From Desulfobacula sp. (GTDB lineage Bacteria; Desulfobacterota; Desulfobacteria; Desulfobacterales; Desulfobacteraceae), in the NCBI GenBank assembly GCA_011390085.1, contig JAABTB010000086.1, forward strand, positions 1 through 8,167: a stretch of 8,167 nt of DNA. Reading direction: 5' to 3'. The notes under the pieces are model-generated. The model saw only the letters and a program-made list of their open reading frames with translations, was not told where the DNA came from and searched no databases. Numbering within the stretch: position 1 is the first letter of the stretch; every line of letters begins with the position of its first letter. The translations under genes and the position numbers were made by a program. Positions 6,431 to 8,167 of this stretch are shown one piece after another.

Positions 6431-7078
6431 ATGAAAATAGGGTTGTTTGGAGGAACTTTCAATCCTTTCCACAATGGTCATATCAGGATTATCGAGCATG
6501 TCAAAACAGCCTTCGGGCTTGAAAAAATATTTTTGATTCCTTCCGCCACCCCACCCCATAAACCCGGCACGGACCTTGCCCCTGCCGAGGACCGGTTTGA
6601 AATGGTAAAACAAAGTTTTAAAGGGCAGGAAGGATTTGTCGTTTCCGACAAGGAATTGATCCGGAAAGGGCCTTCCTTTACCATTGACACCATTGAGGAG
6701 TTTAAAAAGACCCTGGGAGATGAGGCAGACCTCTTTCTTTTAATGGGGTCCGATGCCTTTTTCGATATTTCCACCTGGCGGCAAAAGGACCGGATTTTTG
6801 AGTCCGTCAGCATCATCGTCATGTTGAGAGGGATGTCTAAAAACCATGAGACCTTTGTCTCTTTTATTGACGAACACATATCAAAAGGATACATTTTCAA
6901 CGAACAGGACAATCGTTTTTTTCACGAAAAAAAACAAACGATATATGTATGCCGGGTGCCCCGAATAGACATTTCATCCACCATGATCCGGGAACGGGTA
7001 AAAAATGGGAAATCCATAGAAGGTCTTGTCCCTGCAGGTGTTTTAAAAATCATTCATGAAAAGGAACTTTATCAATGA
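6431..7078 (+). CDS. nadD: Nicotinate-nucleotide adenylyltransferase
   Basis: This 215-residue cytoplasmic enzyme transfers AMP from ATP to nicotinate mononucleotide, giving deamido-NAD in NAD biosynthesis. The nucleotidyltransferase motif GGTFNPFHNGH (residues 7-17) holds the HxGH-type catalytic site, followed by the NadD-typical IPSATPPHKP and, near the C-terminus, ISSTMIRERV, the ISSTxxR motif for ATP binding. The central KGPSFTIDTIEEF and LLMGSDAFFDISTWR segments are also NadD-like. Length is normal for the family. The start lies 3 bases after obgE with only a weak AAAGAG (6419-6424) ahead, so coupling is likely. The stop overlaps the rsfS start as ATGA. A nadD-rsfS pairing is common in bacteria. 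Confidence 0.97.
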   Translation: MKIGLFGGTFNPFHNGHIRIIEHVKTAFGLEKIFLIPSATPPHKPGTDLAPAEDRFEMVKQSFKGQEGFVVSDKELIRKGPSFTIDTIEEFKKTLGDEADLFLLMGSDAFFDISTWRQKDRIFESVSIIVMLRGMSKNHETFVSFIDEHISKGYIFNEQDNRFFHEKKQTIYVCRVPRIDISSTMIRERVKNGKSIEGLVPAGVLKIIHEKELYQ

Positions 7079-7470
7079 CAAAACCCAAGATTTTGGCTGA
7101 TCAGCTTAAAAAATACCTTATTCCCGCCTTTGAAAGAAAAGCGAAATCCATTATCGCTCTTGATGTGAGAACGCTTACCTCCTATACGGATGCTCTTATT
7201 ATTATTGAAGCGGGCTCCCAGCGCCAGGTCACCTCCATTGCCGAACATATGCTGACCGCCCTGAAAGCGCAAAAAATCAATGTTATCGGATCAGAAGGTG
7301 TCAAAGAAGGGGAATGGGCCTTGCTGGATTACGGGAATGTCATTGTTCATGTGTTTGAATCCCGGATCAAATCCTACTATAATCTCGAAGGATTGTGGGC
7401 TGATGCACCCCGGATAGACCTTTCCGGATTTGAAACATCACCGGAGGAGGGCGACGACCATGAAAACTGA
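7075..7470 (+). CDS. rsfS: Ribosomal silencing factor RsfS (Iojap/YbeB family)
   Basis: This 131-residue protein binds L14 on the 50S subunit and blocks joining of the 30S subunit when nutrients are short. The family core is complete: LDVRTLTSYTDALIIIEAGS (about residues 22-41), SQRQVTSIAEHM, then GEWALLDYGNVIVHVFESR and YYNLEGLWADAPRIDL. The start overlaps the nadD stop by four bases (ATGA) and is preceded by AAGGAA at 7061-7066, eight bases upstream. The last 15 residues are acidic and variable; this tail encodes the ribosome binding site and start of gpmI, overlapping that gene by 11 bases. Grouping with L21, L27 and Obg gives the operon a 50S-maturation theme. Confidence 0.96.
   Translation: MTKPKILADQLKKYLIPAFERKAKSIIALDVRTLTSYTDALIIIEAGSQRQVTSIAEHMLTALKAQKINVIGSEGVKEGEWALLDYGNVIVHVFESRIKSYYNLEGLWADAPRIDLSGFETSPEEGDDHEN
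7443..7450 (+). promoter_or_regulatory. Strong ribosome binding site for gpmI inside rsfS
   Basis: GGAGGAGG ends nine bases before the ATG at 7460 and lies within the last codons of rsfS. It supports 7460 as the gpmI start although the two genes overlap by 11 bases in different frames. Confidence 0.8.
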
Positions 7471-8167
7471 TACGCCGGTCCATATTCTGATGATTCTGGA
7501 TGGGTGGGGAATCCGGGAAGACTTCAAAGGAAACGCCGTTGCCCTGGCCGATACCCCTTTTCTGGATTCCTTGATCAAGGATTTTCCAAGCTGCAAGCTT
7601 GCCTGCTCGGGAAATGAAGTCGGTCTCCCCGACGGCACCATGGGAAATTCAGAAGTCGGCCACATGAATATCGGGGCCGGCAGAAAAGTGTTCCAGGATT
7701 TTGTGCGAATCAATGAGGCCATCAAAGATCGATCCTTTTTTCAAACCCCGGCCCTGAAAAACATCATGAAAAAAGTCTCGGTTTCAGGCAAAAGCCTTCA
7801 TTTGATGGGACTCTTGTCCGACGGGGGCGTTCACAGCCATATCACCCATCTTTTCGCCCTCATCGACATGGCAAAACAAAACAATGTCCACCATCTGTTT
7901 ATCCATCCCATTCTGGACGGCCGGGACACCTCCCCCACCAGCGGCATTGCCTATATCCGGCAGCTCCAGGATTACCTGGATACGTCCGGGATCGGGAAAA
8001 TTGCAAGTATTGTCGGCCGCTACTGGGCCATGGACAGGGATACCCGGTGGGACAGGGTAAAACGCGCCTACGACCTGTTTACAAAAGCAGAAGGCATTCA
8101 TTCAGATTCTGTTTTCATTGCCATAAAGAATGCCTATGATTCAGGTAAAACCGATGAATTCATGGAG
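7460..8167 (+). CDS. gpmI: 2,3-bisphosphoglycerate-independent phosphoglycerate mutase (3' end beyond window)
   Basis: The first 236 codons are present; the frame is open to the last base of the window. The enzyme interconverts 3- and 2-phosphoglycerate in glycolysis/gluconeogenesis through a phosphoserine intermediate with two metal ions, usually manganese. Visible landmarks are MILDGWG with the metal-binding Asp14; GTMGNSEVGHMNIGAGR (59-75) with the catalytic Ser64; LLSDGGVHSH with His125 in the substrate-binding domain; HPILDGRDT (149-157); and GRYWAMDRDTRWDR (186-199), which contains the conserved arginines that contact substrate phosphate. The residue order matches the roughly 510-residue family, so slightly under half is seen. 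The second metal-binding half lies outside the window. It is the last gene seen in the operon and shares an 11-base overlap with rsfS. Confidence 0.97.
   Translation, partial: MKTDTPVHILMILDGWGIREDFKGNAVALADTPFLDSLIKDFPSCKLACSGNEVGLPDGTMGNSEVGHMNIGAGRKVFQDFVRINEAIKDRSFFQTPALKNIMKKVSVSGKSLHLMGLLSDGGVHSHITHLFALIDMAKQNNVHHLFIHPILDGRDTSPTSGIAYIRQLQDYLDTSGIGKIASIVGRYWAMDRDTRWDRVKRAYDLFTKAEGIHSDSVFIAIKNAYDSGKTDEFME

Noticed and set aside
6478..6912. Open frame of 144 codons on the minus strand within nadD
   Set aside because: It is antisense to a clear NadD and has low-complexity serine-rich content without family features.

Overview
The window reads as a chromosomal segment of a sulfate- or sulfite-reducing Desulfobacterota bacterium, probably Desulfobacterales-like. 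The evidence is the end of a dsrMKJOP operon (dsrJ-dsrO-dsrP) next to a housekeeping operon that runs rplU-rpmA-obgE-nadD-rsfS-gpmI. The lineage is inferred from protein style and gene content; no search was run.

Layout. (1) Positions 1-2263, plus strand: the 3' part of dsrJ (periplasmic triheme cytochrome c), dsrO (Tat-exported periplasmic iron-sulfur protein) and dsrP (NrfD-like ten-helix quinone-interacting membrane subunit). They are tightly spaced and end in a strong intrinsic terminator at 2290-2323. (2) Positions 2304-3995, plus strand: a large protein with a CX3CX2C radical-SAM cluster that I cannot assign to a characterised family. Its best-supported start codon and Shine-Dalgarno sequence lie inside the dsr terminator hairpin. 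(3) Positions 4014-4715, minus strand: a DUF374-type lysophospholipid acyltransferase-like protein, convergent with the radical SAM gene and divergent from rplU. (4) Positions 4716-4850: an intergenic region carrying a sigma-70-like promoter that points into rplU. (5) Positions 4851-8167, plus strand: ribosomal proteins L21 and L27, the Obg GTPase, nicotinate-nucleotide adenylyltransferase, the ribosomal silencing factor RsfS, and the first 236 codons of cofactor-independent phosphoglycerate mutase. All junctions in this operon are short or overlapping, which implies translational coupling.

Function. DsrMKJOP links the membrane quinone pool and periplasmic redox chemistry to cytoplasmic dissimilatory sulfite reduction through DsrC. 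The rplU operon combines 50S subunit components and 50S assembly or silencing factors (L21, L27, Obg, RsfS) with NAD synthesis (NadD) and glycolysis/gluconeogenesis (GpmI).

Points of most interest: the unassigned radical SAM protein directly after the dsr operon; the terminator hairpin that covers its start region; and the cysteine pattern of DsrO, which fits clean loss of one of four [4Fe-4S] clusters. I see no mobile element, CRISPR array, tRNA or rRNA in the window.
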